Of a stretch of DNA of 64,000 nt, positions 36,572 through 46,743 are shown piece after piece (position 1 is the first letter of the stretch; each line of letters begins with the position of its first letter). A program made the position numbers and the translations under genes. This stretch comes from Phycisphaeraceae bacterium (GTDB lineage: Bacteria > Planctomycetota > Phycisphaerae > Phycisphaerales > UBA1924), in NCBI GenBank assembly GCA_019454185.1, contig CP075368.1, forward strand, positions 2,521,649 to 2,585,648. Reading direction: 5' to 3'. The notes under the pieces are model-generated. The model did no database searches. It was not told the DNA's origin and saw only the letters and a program-made list of their open reading frames with translations.

Positions 36572-38572
36572 TCAATCGGTACGCCCCCACGCATCCGCAT
36601 CGACAACCGAACTCGAACTGCCGCTCCGATCATCACCAAGACTCTGCATCCGAAGCAGGTCCGCGTACCGCCCCCCGGAATCGGCGAGCGTCGCGTGCGT
36701 CCCGAGTTCCACGATTCTTCCCTTCTCCAGCACGGCGATCCGCGTGGCGTTTCTGATCGTCGAGAGTCGATGCGCGATCACGATCGTCGTTCGTCCCTTC
36801 AGCACCTCGCCGAGCGACCGCTGGATCGCGTGCTCGGATTCCGAATCGAGATTGCTCGTCGCCTCGTCGAGGATGAGGATCCGCGGGTCCGAGAGCACGG
36901 CTCGCGCCAACGCGATCCGCTGCTTCTGACCGCCCGAGAGGCGCACGCCCCGCTCTCCGATCAGCGTCTCGTATCCCTTCTCCAGCGCGACGATGAAGTC
37001 GTGCGCGTTCGCGATGCGGGCCGCACGAACGATCCGCTCCTGCGATGCCCCGCGCTCCGCGTAGGCGATGTTCTCGGCGATCGTGCCGTCGAACAGGAAC
37101 ACCTCCTGCTCGACGATGCCGAGCAGCCGACGATACGACGCGACATCGATCTCGCGAAGATCCACGCCGTCCAGCAGCACAGAGCCCTCCGACGGATCGA
37201 AGAATCGCGCGATCAGATTCGTCAGCGTCGTCTTGCCCGAGCCGCTCGCGCCGACCAGCGCGAGCGTCTCGCCCGGTGCGATCTCCATCGAAACCCGATC
37301 GATCACGCGCTGGCTCTGGCCCGGATACGCGAACGAGACATCGCACAGCGTGATCCCGCCCCGCGTCGATCCGCGCATCACCTGGATCAGCCCCGCCGCG
37401 TCGCCATCCTCGAACTCGCGCTTCTCCTCGAACAGATCCAGCGTCCGCTCAAGCCCGGCGAGCTGGCTCTGCACATTCGTCGCGCTCGACACGATCGCCT
37501 CGAGCGGCGAGAGCAGCATCAACAGATACGTCGAGAACATCATCAGGTCGCCGATCGTCAGCGTCTGGCCGATGACCCGCGAGCCCCCGTACATCAGCAG
37601 CCCCGCCGAGGCCCCGGGAATCAGGATCTGCCACGCCACGTCAACCGCCCGCGACCACCACCACGCCAGGATCTCCTGGCGCGCCATCAGGTGGTTGCCG
37701 CGCGCAAAGCGCGCCGCCTCTCCGTGCTGCCTCGCAAAGCCCCGCACGATGCGTATCCCGCCGAACGCCTCCGTCGCGTGCGCGTCGATCGCCGACCGAC
37801 CCTTCCTGATGTCGAGATACACCGGACGGATCCGCGCGATCCACGTCTTGTGACTGATCCAGACCGTGGGGATAAGCAGCAGCGATCCCACCAGCAGCTT
37901 CCAATCAACCCACGCGAGAATGAGCAGCGTCCCGGTTAGTTGCACCACGGCACGCCACGGGTTGTAGATCAGACTGAAAAGCAGCTCCGCCGCGCCACCG
38001 GCATCCTCGCGGATGATGCTCGCAAGACCGCCGGACTTGATCTGCTGGATGCGATGAAGCGGCAGACGCACAGCGTGCTCGAACGCCCGACGCCGCAGCG
38101 ACAATTGCAGGATCTTGGTCAGACGCGTCACCTGCCACCGGCCCACCATCCCGATCACGATCGAGACCGCCGTCACCCCGACCATCGCCATCGCGATCAG
38201 GAACAGCAGCGCTCCGCGATCACGAGGCAGCCACGACCAATCCGGCAGACCCGACGGCCCCGGATTGTCCGTCAGCACATAGTCGATCACCACCTTCGTC
38301 GACGACGGCACGGCCAGCGCGAGCACCGTCGAGATGCTCAGCGTCGCGAGCCCGAGCGCGAGGATGCGCCGCCGCCCACGCAGCAACGCCCAGAACGCCG
38401 CGAAGAGCGCAACGAAGCTCCGGGGCTTCTTCCGCTTCGGATTCACGCCCGCCGCCGAGGGATCACGCTTCGCCTCCACCTCGCGACGCCTCAGCCCGTC
38501 GCGATACGCCCTGTATCTCCGTCGGCTCGACCCCTTCGTCATCAGCCCCTCGCTCATCCACCCGCTAGGCAT
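36572..38572 (-). CDS. ABC exporter, fused permease/ATPase (MsbA/LmrA-type)
   Basis: 666 residues. Six predicted helices span about 60-370; the ATPase domain has Walker A LVGASGSGKTT, the signature LSGGQKQRIA, Walker B ILILDEATSNLD, and the switch His in IVIAHRLST. It is a homodimeric half-transporter exporting a lipid, peptide or drug. Several start codons (38572, 38557, 38542) fit the basic N-terminus (SSRRRYRAYRDGLRRRE); the choice is uncertain. It is divergent from the dicarboxylate symporter. Downstream, 217 bases without a gene separate it from the small-RNA promoter. Confidence 0.92.
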   Translation of the reverse strand: MPSGWMSEGLMTKGSSRRRYRAYRDGLRRREVEAKRDPSAAGVNPKRKKPRSFVALFAAFWALLRGRRRILALGLATLSISTVLALAVPSSTKVVIDYVLTDNPGPSGLPDWSWLPRDRGALLFLIAMAMVGVTAVSIVIGMVGRWQVTRLTKILQLSLRRRAFEHAVRLPLHRIQQIKSGGLASIIREDAGGAAELLFSLIYNPWRAVVQLTGTLLILAWVDWKLLVGSLLLIPTVWISHKTWIARIRPVYLDIRKGRSAIDAHATEAFGGIRIVRGFARQHGEAARFARGNHLMARQEILAWWWSRAVDVAWQILIPGASAGLLMYGGSRVIGQTLTIGDLMMFSTYLLMLLSPLEAIVSSATNVQSQLAGLERTLDLFEEKREFEDGDAAGLIQVMRGSTRGGITLCDVSFAYPGQSQRVIDRVSMEIAPGETLALVGASGSGKTTLTNLIARFFDPSEGSVLLDGVDLREIDVASYRRLLGIVEQEVFLFDGTIAENIAYAERGASQERIVRAARIANAHDFIVALEKGYETLIGERGVRLSGGQKQRIALARAVLSDPRILILDEATSNLDSESEHAIQRSLGEVLKGRTTIVIAHRLSTIRNATRIAVLEKGRIVELGTHATLADSGGRYADLLRMQSLGDDRSGSSSSVVDADAWGRTD

Positions 38573-38698
38573 CACGCTCCATCACGCAGCGAACACCGAT
38601 CGTAGACCTGACAGCACGCCGCGTTCGGACTTGTGCCGAGTTGTCACCTGGCGTAGGGTGTGTGCGAACCCCGCCACTCGCACGATGGGAGCACGATC

Positions 38699-40132
38699 AT
38701 GGAGAAGCGTCGCCGCCTCGCGCTGCACTGGAAGATTGTGATCGGGCTCGTGCTCGGCGTCATCGTCGGCATCGCGATCGACCGGCTCTGGACAGGCCAG
38801 ACGTGGGCCGCGATCGGCGTCAACGACCCGAGCGCCTTCATGGCCGGCCGCGGGAACGAGAACTTCGCCTCAGGAGTCGCATCCGAAGCCAACGCGTCAG
38901 CAGGGTTCGTCGCCGGCGCGGTCCGCTTTCTCGTCAACACCAACACGCTCATAGGCCAGCTCTTCTTCCGATCCCTCCGCTTCATCGCCGTCCCCATCGT
39001 CATCTGCTCGCTCACGATCGGCGTCGCGAGTCTCGGCGACCTCAAGCGGCTCGGTCGGATCGGAGGCAAGACCGTCGGCTTCTTCGTCTTCACAACCGCG
39101 ATCTCGATCGCCGTCGGACTCACCATCGCGGACATCGCATCCCCCGGCGAACGCATCGATCCCGCCGCCCGCGCCGAGATGACCGCCAAGTACCAGTCCA
39201 ACGTCGAGGCAAGCCGCGGGCGCACCAGCGAGGTCCCCAGCTTCTGGCAGCAGGGCCTCGACCTCGTCCCACCGAACCCGTTCCAGGCACTCGCCACGGC
39301 CCAGATGCTCCAGGTCATCGTCGCCGCCATGGCCCTCGGTGCGGCTCTCACCATGATCCCCTCCTCCAAGTCCGGGCCCGTCATCGCGATCTTCGACGCC
39401 CTGACCGACGCGATCGTCATGCTCGTCAACACGATCATGCGCCTGGCACCCATCGCGGTCTTCACGCTCGTCGCGCCGGCGATCGTCATCATGGGGCTCG
39501 ACGTCCTGAAGGCCGTCGGCGTCTACTGCCTCGTCGTCATCGTCGGCCTCGCGACCATCATGCTCATCGTCTACCCGCTCGTGCTGCGCTTCGTCGCCGG
39601 CGTTGGCTTCGTCAGGTTCTTCCGCGCGCTCTCCCCCGCCATGCTCACCGCCTTCAGCTCCTCCTCCTCCAACGCAACGCTTCCCGTCACCATCTCCTGC
39701 GCCATCAATCGGCTGGGCGTCTCGGAGCGCATCGCCTCCTTCGCCTGCCCCCTCGGCGCAACCATCAACATGGCCGGCACCGCCATGTACCAGGGTGTCG
39801 CCACGGTCTTCATCGCCCAGATGTACGGCATGGACCTCACCGTCGGCCAGCTCGCCGTCATCGTCCTCACCGCAACCCTCGCCGGCATCGGCACACCCGG
39901 CATCCCCGGCGCGGGCGTCGTCATGCTTGTCATCGTCCTCGAGTCCGTCGGCGTCCCCCCGGACGGCATCGCCGTCATCCTCGGCGTCGATCGGCTCCTC
40001 GACATGTGCCGCACCGTCGTCAACGTCACCGGCGACGCCGCCGCCGCCGCCGTCGTCGCCAAGACCGAGGGCGAACTCCTCAGCGAGGCCGAAGTCGAGA
40101 AACGCCTCGCCGAGGGGCGGATCCCCGACTGA
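38699..40132 (+). CDS. dicarboxylate/amino acid:cation symporter (DAACS family)
   Basis: 477 residues from the ATG at 38699 with GGGAG eight bases upstream. It has eight helices plus two re-entrant hairpins. The Ser-rich hairpin 1 SSSSSNATLPVTISC, NMAGTAMYQGVATVFIAQ in helix 7, hairpin 2 TLAGIGTPGIPGAG and helix 8 LGVDRLLDMCRTVVNVTGD identify the family of glutamate/aspartate/dicarboxylate carriers. Helix 7 has NMAGT where most members have NMDGT, so one sodium-binding Asp is replaced by Ala; this may change ion coupling. Inner membrane uptake of C4-dicarboxylates or amino acids. Confidence 0.92.
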   Translation: MEKRRRLALHWKIVIGLVLGVIVGIAIDRLWTGQTWAAIGVNDPSAFMAGRGNENFASGVASEANASAGFVAGAVRFLVNTNTLIGQLFFRSLRFIAVPIVICSLTIGVASLGDLKRLGRIGGKTVGFFVFTTAISIAVGLTIADIASPGERIDPAARAEMTAKYQSNVEASRGRTSEVPSFWQQGLDLVPPNPFQALATAQMLQVIVAAMALGAALTMIPSSKSGPVIAIFDALTDAIVMLVNTIMRLAPIAVFTLVAPAIVIMGLDVLKAVGVYCLVVIVGLATIMLIVYPLVLRFVAGVGFVRFFRALSPAMLTAFSSSSSNATLPVTISCAINRLGVSERIASFACPLGATINMAGTAMYQGVATVFIAQMYGMDLTVGQLAVIVLTATLAGIGTPGIPGAGVVMLVIVLESVGVPPDGIAVILGVDRLLDMCRTVVNVTGDAAAAAVVAKTEGELLSEAEVEKRLAEGRIPD

Positions 40133-40273
40133 ATCACCTCCCCCCGGATCGAATCATCTCCCGAAGCAACACCCAACCAATCCCGGGGTGCTCACGCCGC
40201 TACCCGATCCGGCCGATGTGAAGCCCCTCTAGGCAGCGCGAACCAGCCCCAACCCTCGCGAGTAAAGTCTCCC

Positions 40274-41398
40274 ATGCGTTATGCGATGATCATGGCCGGT
40301 GGTGCGGGAACTCGCCTCTGGCCCATGAGCCGCGCCCACAACCCCAAGCAACTCCTCGAATTCATCGAGCGACCCGCCGAACCCGGCGTCCGTCGCTCCC
40401 TCCTCGAGCTCGCGGCAAGACGCCTCGAAGGTGTCGTCCCGCCCGAACGCCGCTACATCTGCACCGGAGAGCAATACCGAGACGCGATCCGTCGCACCCT
40501 CCCTGAGTTCTCCGACGACCGCATCCTCGGCGAGCCCATCGGCCGAGACACCGTCAACGCGGTCGGCTTCGCCGCCGCCGTCTTCGAGAAACTCGATCCC
40601 GACGCCATCTTCGCGGTATTGACCGCCGACCACCTCATCGAGCCGGACTCCACCTTCCAGAAGTGCGTCGATGTCGGGTTTCGCCTCGTCGAGCAGGATC
40701 CCAACCGCTTCGTCACCTTCGCGATCAAGCCCACCTATCCGGCCACGGGCTTCGGCTACGTCGAGTGCGGAGCCCCCATCAGCGATGGCGGCGCGCACCT
40801 CTCGCACATGGTCGAACGCTTCGTCGAGAAGCCCGACCTGCCGCGCGCCACCGCCTACGTCCAGAGCGGCCATTTCTACTGGAACGCCGGGATGTTCGTC
40901 TTCCGCGCCTCGACCTTCATGGACTGCTTGAAACGCTTCAAGCCCGAGAGCCACGAAGGCCTCGTCAAGATCCAGGAAGCATGGGGCACCCCGCGCCAAC
41001 GCGACACGATCAACGAGATCTATCCCAACCTCCCGAAGATCAGCGTCGACTACGCCATCATGGAACCCGCAAGCCGCGACCCCTCGGTCTCCATCGCCCT
41101 CGTCAAGATGGATCTCGAATGGCTCGACGTCGGCTCCTGGCCCTCATACGCCGAAACCCTCACCCCCGACAAGTCGGGCAACAGGGTCTCAGGCCCCGCC
41201 GAAGCCATCATCCTCCACGGCAAAAACAACCTCGTCGTCTCCGATGGCCCCCCCTCCGGCAACCGCCACACGCTCGCCATCCTCGGGTGCGAGAACCTGA
41301 TCGTCATCCACACGGAAGACGCCACCCTCATCATGCCCCGCGACAAGGCTCAGGAACTCAAAGACCTCCACGCCAAGGTCCGGCCGGAACTGCGATAG
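40274..41398 (+). CDS. manC: mannose-1-phosphate guanylyltransferase
   Basis: 374 residues, the short form without the isomerase domain. MAGGAGTRLWPMSRAHNPKQ is the nucleotide-binding signature of GDP-mannose pyrophosphorylases, and ERFVEKPD, YWNAGMFVF and KISVDYAIME are sugar-binding and metal motifs in the usual order. It makes GDP-mannose from GTP and mannose-1-phosphate for surface polysaccharides. No mannose-specific glycosyltransferase is next to it. It precedes ruvX by 49 bases, likely cotranscribed. Confidence 0.94.
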   Translation: MRYAMIMAGGAGTRLWPMSRAHNPKQLLEFIERPAEPGVRRSLLELAARRLEGVVPPERRYICTGEQYRDAIRRTLPEFSDDRILGEPIGRDTVNAVGFAAAVFEKLDPDAIFAVLTADHLIEPDSTFQKCVDVGFRLVEQDPNRFVTFAIKPTYPATGFGYVECGAPISDGGAHLSHMVERFVEKPDLPRATAYVQSGHFYWNAGMFVFRASTFMDCLKRFKPESHEGLVKIQEAWGTPRQRDTINEIYPNLPKISVDYAIMEPASRDPSVSIALVKMDLEWLDVGSWPSYAETLTPDKSGNRVSGPAEAIILHGKNNLVVSDGPPSGNRHTLAILGCENLIVIHTEDATLIMPRDKAQELKDLHAKVRPELR

Positions 41399-41447
41399 GC
41401 CCGCACCCCCGCCCCGATCCAGTGAAACTCCCGGTACACTCGCCCCC

Positions 41448-41909
41448 ATGCGATATCTGTGTCTCGACATAGGCGAGAAGCGAACCGGACTGGCGATCGG
41501 AGACCCCATCACCGGGCTCGTCACACCGCTCGACGTCATCGAAGTCTCCACCCAGCACGAAGACGGACAGGTCTGGCTGCGAGAGATCACCCGACGAATC
41601 CACGACCACATCGGCGTCCGCGACGCCCTTGTCGTAGGGCTCCCCTTCAACATGGACGGCACCGAAGGCCCTCAGGCCAAACGCGTCCGCGAACTCGCCA
41701 CCAAACTGGGCGGCCGCTCCGGACACCCGGTCCACTTCCAGGACGAACGGCTCACCAGCGCCGCCGCCGACTGGGAGATGGCCGGCTCAGGCATGACCAG
41801 AGGCGAGAAGAAGCAGCGTCGCGATGCGCTCGCCGCCGCCGCGATCCTCCGCGACTTTCTCTCCACGATCTCCCCCGCGAGTCCGAGCCCGCCCGACGAG
41901 AGCGACTGA
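41448..41909 (+). CDS. ruvX: putative pre-16S rRNA nuclease / Holliday junction resolvase RuvX (YqgF)
   Basis: 153 residues with the RNase H-like fold. The N-terminal motif CLDIGEKRTGLAIGD carries the first catalytic Asp; GLPFNMDGTEGPQA holds the conserved loop, and DERLTSAAAD and the final DALAAAAILRDFL are family motifs. It trims the 16S rRNA 5' end; a junction-resolving role has also been proposed for the family. It is convergent with murA, 26 bases apart. Confidence 0.94.
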   Translation: MRYLCLDIGEKRTGLAIGDPITGLVTPLDVIEVSTQHEDGQVWLREITRRIHDHIGVRDALVVGLPFNMDGTEGPQAKRVRELATKLGGRSGHPVHFQDERLTSAAADWEMAGSGMTRGEKKQRRDALAAAAILRDFLSTISPASPSPPDESD

Positions 41910-41935
41910 GAGATCCAGCCCGACTCGCACCCAAC

Positions 41936-43264
41936 TCACGCCTCTGTCGCGGGGCCGCCGATCTCCTTGTCGTCCACCCGCGTAATCTTCGCGCCCACGC
42001 CGCACAAGCGCTCCTCAAGCCGCTCGTACCCTCGGTCCAGGTGATAGACGCGATGCACAATCGTCGTCCCCTGCGCCGCCATCCCCGCCAGCACCAGCCC
42101 CGCAGAGGCACGCAGATCACTCGCCATGACCGGCGCGCCCACAAGCTGACGCACACCCTGCACCACAACCGTCGCGCCCTGACGCAGCAGCCGCGCACCC
42201 ATCCGTGACAACTCCGCCACGTGCAGGAACCGCTCAGGGAACACACGCTCCGTCACGATGCTGTTCCCATCCGCAAGCGTCAGCAGCGTCATGAACTGGG
42301 CCTGAAGATCCGTCGGAAACCCAGGGTGCGGCTGCGTCGTGAACTCCGCCGGACGCAGCACACGCTCGCACGTCACGCGGCACACCGCACGCATCGGATC
42401 CGCCGAAGGCCCACCCGCCTCCGTCACATGCACACCCGCCGCGCTCAACACCTCGCGCGCCGCCATCAACGCATCCAGCGGACAGTTCTCGAGCACCAGA
42501 TCCCCGTTCGTGATCGCCGCGGCACACATCAGCGTGCCCGCCTCGATCCTGTCCGGAATCACCGTGTGGTCCGCCCCCTTGAGCGCCTCCACACCCTGGA
42601 TCGTCACCCTCGGCGACCCCGCACCCGTGATCCTCGCGCCCATCGAGTTCAGGAGATTCGCCAGATCCACGATCTCGGGCTCGCACGCCGCGGACTCGAT
42701 CACCGTGGTGCCGACCGCCAGCGTCGCCGCGCTCATGACGTTCGCCGTGCCGAGCACCGTCGAGCCGAACTGCCCGCCGAGAAACAACTTCGCGCCCTGG
42801 AGCCGCCCGCGCGGCGCCCGCGCCACGATATCGCCGCCATTCAGCACGATCTCCGCGCCAAGAGCCCTCAGCCCCCTCAGGTGAAGGTCCACCGGGCGCT
42901 CACCGATCGCGCACCCCCCCGGCATCGAAACCCTCGCATACCCGCGCTTGGCAACCAGCGGACCGAGTGCCGAGATGCTCGCCCGCATCGTCCGCACGAT
43001 GTCGTACCGCGCGTGACTCTGGCTGGCGTCGTGAACTTTCAGCGTCAGTGTCGTCGGCTGCGGACCCGCGATCCGCTCGCACCCCAGCTCCCCCAGAAGA
43101 CGCACCATGTTCCGGATGTCCGCCAGATCGGGCACATCTCGGAGCGTCATCGCCTCGTCGGTGAGCAACGCCGCCGTCAACAAGGGCAGAGCCGCGTTCT
43201 TCGACCCATGCACCCGCAGCGTCCCGCTCAGACGCCTGCCGCCCTCAATCAGGAAGGTATCCAT
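41936..43264 (-). CDS. murA: UDP-N-acetylglucosamine 1-carboxyvinyltransferase
   Basis: 442 residues from the ATG at 43264, which has GGAGG five bases upstream. It catalyses the first committed step of peptidoglycan synthesis, transferring enolpyruvate from PEP to UDP-GlcNAc. The phosphoenolpyruvate loop is PGGCAIGERPVDLH, with the reactive Cys118 (not the Asp of fosfomycin-resistant forms). GSKNAALPLLTAALLTDE at 20-37 and the Asp region SVIPDRIEAGT-like VIPDRIEAGT are also present. The gene supports a peptidoglycan wall in this organism. It is divergent from the fibro-slime gene. Confidence 0.95.
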   Translation of the reverse strand: MDTFLIEGGRRLSGTLRVHGSKNAALPLLTAALLTDEAMTLRDVPDLADIRNMVRLLGELGCERIAGPQPTTLTLKVHDASQSHARYDIVRTMRASISALGPLVAKRGYARVSMPGGCAIGERPVDLHLRGLRALGAEIVLNGGDIVARAPRGRLQGAKLFLGGQFGSTVLGTANVMSAATLAVGTTVIESAACEPEIVDLANLLNSMGARITGAGSPRVTIQGVEALKGADHTVIPDRIEAGTLMCAAAITNGDLVLENCPLDALMAAREVLSAAGVHVTEAGGPSADPMRAVCRVTCERVLRPAEFTTQPHPGFPTDLQAQFMTLLTLADGNSIVTERVFPERFLHVAELSRMGARLLRQGATVVVQGVRQLVGAPVMASDLRASAGLVLAGMAAQGTTIVHRVYHLDRGYERLEERLCGVGAKITRVDDKEIGGPATEA

Positions 43265-43559
43265 CCGTCCTCCGTGTGGTCCGAACGTGGCAAGGAAGCG
43301 GTCCCCGACCTCGTCGGCCCGCGTCCGATCATACATCGGCGAACGGTCCTTCCCGCGCTCGAAAGCGATCACCGAACTCTCTGCCCCTATCCACCCCTCG
43401 GATAACCCTCCCAGACGCGCCAGGCCGCCGCCCCTGCCCCCTTTCATGCCCGCATCGCATTGCCGCGCCGCGGAAGGAATTGCACATCTCTGGCAGGTGG
43501 CGAGACCCAAGCGGCACGCGAAGCCGCGACTCGCCAGGAACAAGCCGTCGGAGGGTCAC

Positions 43560-44489
43560 ATGAAAGCCGCACGAACCGCTCGCCCGAACTTCACCAGGAC
43601 GCTCACCATCGCGTCACTCGCAGGCGTCGCCCTGGCGACCATCGCCTCGCCCGCCCTCGCCAACGACCCCTACTCACACCTCGCCGGCTCGATCGTCCTC
43701 ACCGGCACGGTCCGAGACTTCAAGGAACGCACTGTCTCCGGTGGCCACCCCGACTTCGAGCGTAAGCCAACCGCCGGCTTCGGCCACTACATGAGAATGG
43801 TCGGCGATCAGCTCGACGCCGACGGCAAGCCCGTCTTCAGCTCCACCGGCTACAAGGTCTCCAGCGCGTTCAAGGATTCCGCAGGCCGCCACCGCATCAG
43901 CAACAAGGACTACATCGCCTCCAAGTCAGGCGATGTCAACGGATCGCTCTCCAGCACCCTGGGCGGCGCACTGACAGATCAGCAGAACTTCTCCCAGTGG
44001 TTCCGCGATGTCGAGGGCGTCAACGCCTCCAAGCCACTCCAGATCACCCTCAAGCGCCAGCCCAACTCCAACGTCTACACCTTCGACGACAAGTCCGATG
44101 CCACCTACGCAGGCATGGGCGGATTCTTCCCCATCAACGGCGAACTCTTCGGCAACTCCGCCGGCAACAACAAGAACTTCCACTTCACCTTCGAACTCGG
44201 CACCCAGTTCGTCTACCAGCAGGGCTCCGGACAGGTCTTCACCTTCACCGGCGACGACGACGTCTGGGTCTTCATCGACGGCAAGCTCGTCATCGACATC
44301 GGCGGCGTCCACTCCGCCATCAGCCAGACCATCGAACTCGACCGCCTCACATGGCTCGAGAACGGACGCGTCTACAAGCTCAACTTCTTCTTCGCCGAAC
44401 GACACCGCACACAGTCCAACTTCCGCATCGACACCTCCATCGTCCTCAGGAACCTCGAGCAGCCCACCGTGACGGCTCTCTACGACTGA
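43560..44489 (+). CDS. exported fibro-slime domain protein
   Basis: 309 residues from the ATG at 43560, with GGAGGG five bases upstream. Signal peptide ending IASPALAND. The body matches the fibro-slime domain, first named in Dictyostelium/fibrobacter surface proteins: GTVRDFKERTVSGGHPDFE, then FTFTGDDDVWVFIDGKLVIDIGGVHSAISQTIELD near the end. The DDDVWVFIDGKLVIDIGG segment resembles a PA14-like carbohydrate-binding fold. It is probably secreted, with a sugar- or matrix-binding role by analogy. It has its own perfect terminator and stands alone. Confidence 0.9.
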   Translation: MKAARTARPNFTRTLTIASLAGVALATIASPALANDPYSHLAGSIVLTGTVRDFKERTVSGGHPDFERKPTAGFGHYMRMVGDQLDADGKPVFSSTGYKVSSAFKDSAGRHRISNKDYIASKSGDVNGSLSSTLGGALTDQQNFSQWFRDVEGVNASKPLQITLKRQPNSNVYTFDDKSDATYAGMGGFFPINGELFGNSAGNNKNFHFTFELGTQFVYQQGSGQVFTFTGDDDVWVFIDGKLVIDIGGVHSAISQTIELDRLTWLENGRVYKLNFFFAERHRTQSNFRIDTSIVLRNLEQPTVTALYD

Positions 44490-44631
44490 ATCAGGCGTGT
44501 CGCGCGGCACCCGCCGCGCACGGGACGAACCACCGCACGTCCCGCAGACACCACGCGTGCCGGTCGCCAAGCGCGACGCCTCCACAAGGCGAGCCGGCAC
44601 GCGAACGAACCACGGCTTGTGACATCGCCGG

Positions 44632-44670
44632 CGCCCGGGACCTCGAAAGGTCCCGGGCGTCGTTCTTTCC
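44632..44670 (+). terminator. rho-independent terminator of the fibro-slime gene
   Basis: CGCCCGGGACCT (44632-44643) pairs perfectly with AGGTCCCGGGCG (44648-44659) around a CGAA loop, followed by TCGTTCTTTCC. Confidence 0.9.
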
Positions 44671-44680
44671 TCGACACCCG

Positions 44681-44866
44681 TCATCCGCCCGGGATCGATG
44701 CCCGAAAGTCCGCAAACAGCATCACCACCAGAATCGCGATCGCGCACACGATCAAGCCAATCGCCATAAGCAAACACCCCTTCCCTGTCTCGTATCTCGC
44801 ACCCTCCGTAGTCCCGGGGGGACTCGCACCCTGAACACCCGCCTCGCCCGAACTCTGTGTATCCAT
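44681..44866 (-). CDS. possible small membrane protein
   Basis: 61 residues from the ATG at 44866: a Gly/Ser/Thr-rich polar N-terminus of ~30 residues, one predicted membrane helix (GCLLMAIGLIVCAIAILVVM) and a short end. No family is recognised. Nothing upstream clearly marks translation. It could be a chance reading frame; the single clean helix is the only argument for it. Confidence 0.4.
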   Translation of the reverse strand: MDTQSSGEAGVQGASPPGTTEGARYETGKGCLLMAIGLIVCAIAILVVMLFADFRASIPGG

Positions 44867-45026
44867 GGATCTTGCACCCAACGCACGCCCGCTCACGAGC
44901 GCGCGGAAACCTGGCTTGTGCCGCTTCGCCGATGAAAGGCGCACGCGACAGAAACGCGCCCGAACGGACGCATCACGCAGCGTCCCGCAGGCGGACGCAA
45001 CGCACACTCACTCGTTGCTCAGGAGA

Positions 45027-45497
45027 TCACTCGACCTGCGCGCATGGCGGGCCACGCACCGTCGGCAGATCGATCACGCGGATCCGCACGAACCGCGAAT
45101 CGCACAGCGCCACAATGCCGCCGAAGACGACTCCATCGCCATCGTCTTCTGAACGAGCGAACGGGCCGCTCGGTTTCGGGTCCGCATGGCTCGGCTGGCC
45201 ATCCCCGCGACGCTCGCACAAACCGACAGGTCCGCGCATCGCCTCCGACCGAAGAACCGCAGAACGCCCACCCGGTACGCCGCAATCGATCAGCTCCGGG
45301 ATCTCGGGCAAGCCCGCAGAGACCCATCTCCCCGCCGTGTCCGCCGCCGCTCGGGCCACACCACCCAGGATCGCGCAAAGGACCACCGCCCAGACCCACG
45401 ACGCCCAGGCCGCATGCTGATAAAGAAAGCGAGAGTGGCGACCGCCCCTGCCACAAGCGAGCCCCAAACCACCAAGTTCCCCGCCGGTCTCGCTCAC
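45027..45497 (-). CDS. possible membrane-anchored protein, unknown
   Basis: 156 residues from a GTG at 45497, with one predicted helix ([21 protein letters not shown]) near residue 32-52 and a soluble tail. Codon third positions in the last half are strongly G/C as expected for a real gene here (for example [15 protein letters not shown]). It has no recognised domain. It is divergent from ychF, 99 bases away. Start choice is uncertain. Confidence 0.45.
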   Translation of the reverse strand: MSETGGELGGLGLACGRGGRHSRFLYQHAAWASWVWAVVLCAILGGVARAAADTAGRWVSAGLPEIPELIDCGVPGGRSAVLRSEAMRGPVGLCERRGDGQPSHADPKPSGPFARSEDDGDGVVFGGIVALCDSRFVRIRVIDLPTVRGPPCAQVE

Positions 45498-45596
45498 GCC
45501 GAATCCTATGTGCCCGGTCTGCCCCGCGGCGTTCCCAACCTACACTCCTCTCCCCATACACACCCCTTTCAGCCAACGACGCTGGAGCAATCGAGA

Positions 45597-46700
45597 ATGG
45601 AAGCAGGCATCGTCGGGCTGCCGAACGTCGGCAAGTCCACACTCTTCAACGCACTCACCGCCGCGGGCGCTCTCGCGGCGAACTACCCCTTCGCCACCAT
45701 CGAGCCGAATGTGGGGGTTGTACCCATCCCCGATCCGCGCCTGGACATCATCCGATCCCACATCGAAAGCCAGAAAGTCGTCCCCGCCATGCTCCGCCTG
45801 GTGGACATCGCCGGCATCGTCCGCGGCGCAAGCAAGGGCGAGGGACTCGGCAATAAGTTCCTCAGCCACATCCGCGAGGTCGACGCCATCGTTCAGGTCG
45901 TCCGCTGCTTCGAGAAGGCGCCCGGCGGCGAAGAGATCACCCACGTCGAAGGCACCGTCGATCCCATCCGCGACATCGAGACCATCGAGACCGAACTCAT
46001 CCTCGCCGACCTCGAAACCGTCGCCGGCGCCCTCCCCAAGGCCGAGCGTGCCGCAAAGAGCAAGGACCCCGAAGCGATCGCACGCGTCGAAGTGCTCACG
46101 GCGCTCCAGCCCGTCCTCAACCAGGGAAAGCCCGCTCGGACCGTCGAGTTCAATAAACCCGAGCTCCAGAAGGCCGTCAAGACCCTCGGCCTCATCTCCG
46201 CCAAACGCATCCTCTACATCGCAAACGTCGACGAGAACGATCTCCACGGCACAGGCCCGCTCGCCCAGAAGGTCCGGGAGCACGCGAAGAACGTCGGCGC
46301 CGAGGTCGTCCCGGTCTGCGCCAAAATCGAATCGGAACTGTCCGAGCTCTCGCCCGAAGACAAACTGGAGATGCTCCAGTCGCTCGGGCTCGAAGAGCCC
46401 GCCCTCAACGCCGTCGCCCGCGCCGCCTACACCCTCCTCCACCTCCAGTCCTACTACACCGCCGGACCGAAAGAGATCCGCGCCTGGACCGTCCCCGTCG
46501 GGTGCAAGGCCCCGCAGGCCGCGGGCGTCATCCACTCCGACTTCGAACGCGGCTTCATCCGCGTCGAGGTCTACTCCGTCGATGACCTCGTGAAGCACAA
46601 GAACGAGAAAGCCATCAAGGACGCCGGCAAACTCCGCATCGAGGGCAAGGAATACGTGATGCAGGACGGGGATGTCTGCCACTTCCTGTTCAACGTCTGA
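45597..46700 (+). CDS. ychF: redox-regulated ATPase YchF (OLA1 family)
   Basis: 367 residues. [21 protein letters not shown] is the P-loop start. [20 protein letters not shown] is switch II and NVDEND takes the place of the G4 motif: the N-x-x-E form that makes YchF bind ATP rather than GTP. The coiled-coil insertion follows (about 130-190) and a TGS domain ends the protein ([31 protein letters not shown]). It associates with ribosomes and affects translation and stress responses. The ATG at 45597 gives the conserved N-terminus; a longer frame upstream is not coding. Confidence 0.97.
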   Translation: MEAGIVGLPNVGKSTLFNALTAAGALAANYPFATIEPNVGVVPIPDPRLDIIRSHIESQKVVPAMLRLVDIAGIVRGASKGEGLGNKFLSHIREVDAIVQVVRCFEKAPGGEEITHVEGTVDPIRDIETIETELILADLETVAGALPKAERAAKSKDPEAIARVEVLTALQPVLNQGKPARTVEFNKPELQKAVKTLGLISAKRILYIANVDENDLHGTGPLAQKVREHAKNVGAEVVPVCAKIESELSELSPEDKLEMLQSLGLEEPALNAVARAAYTLLHLQSYYTAGPKEIRAWTVPVGCKAPQAAGVIHSDFERGFIRVEVYSVDDLVKHKNEKAIKDAGKLRIEGKEYVMQDGDVCHFLFNV

Positions 46701-46743
46701 CGCCCACACCAACACGCGCTCTCACGCACCAGGGACCTCACCC

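Noticed and set aside
36572..37939. Plus-strand open frame of 463 codons, Arg/His-rich
   Set aside because: Antisense shadow of the ABC exporter ATPase domain, which carries full motifs on the minus strand.
44800..44870. Possible tRNA on the minus strand, because frames here read like GGTRTLNT, the usual shadow of a tRNA T-arm
   Set aside because: The T-loop would be TGCGAGT rather than TTCRANN, and no acceptor or anticodon stems could be matched.
45186..45596. N-terminal extension of YchF by 137 codons
   Set aside because: The family begins at [15 protein letters not shown]; the extension is basic, low in similarity and overlaps a likely minus-strand gene.
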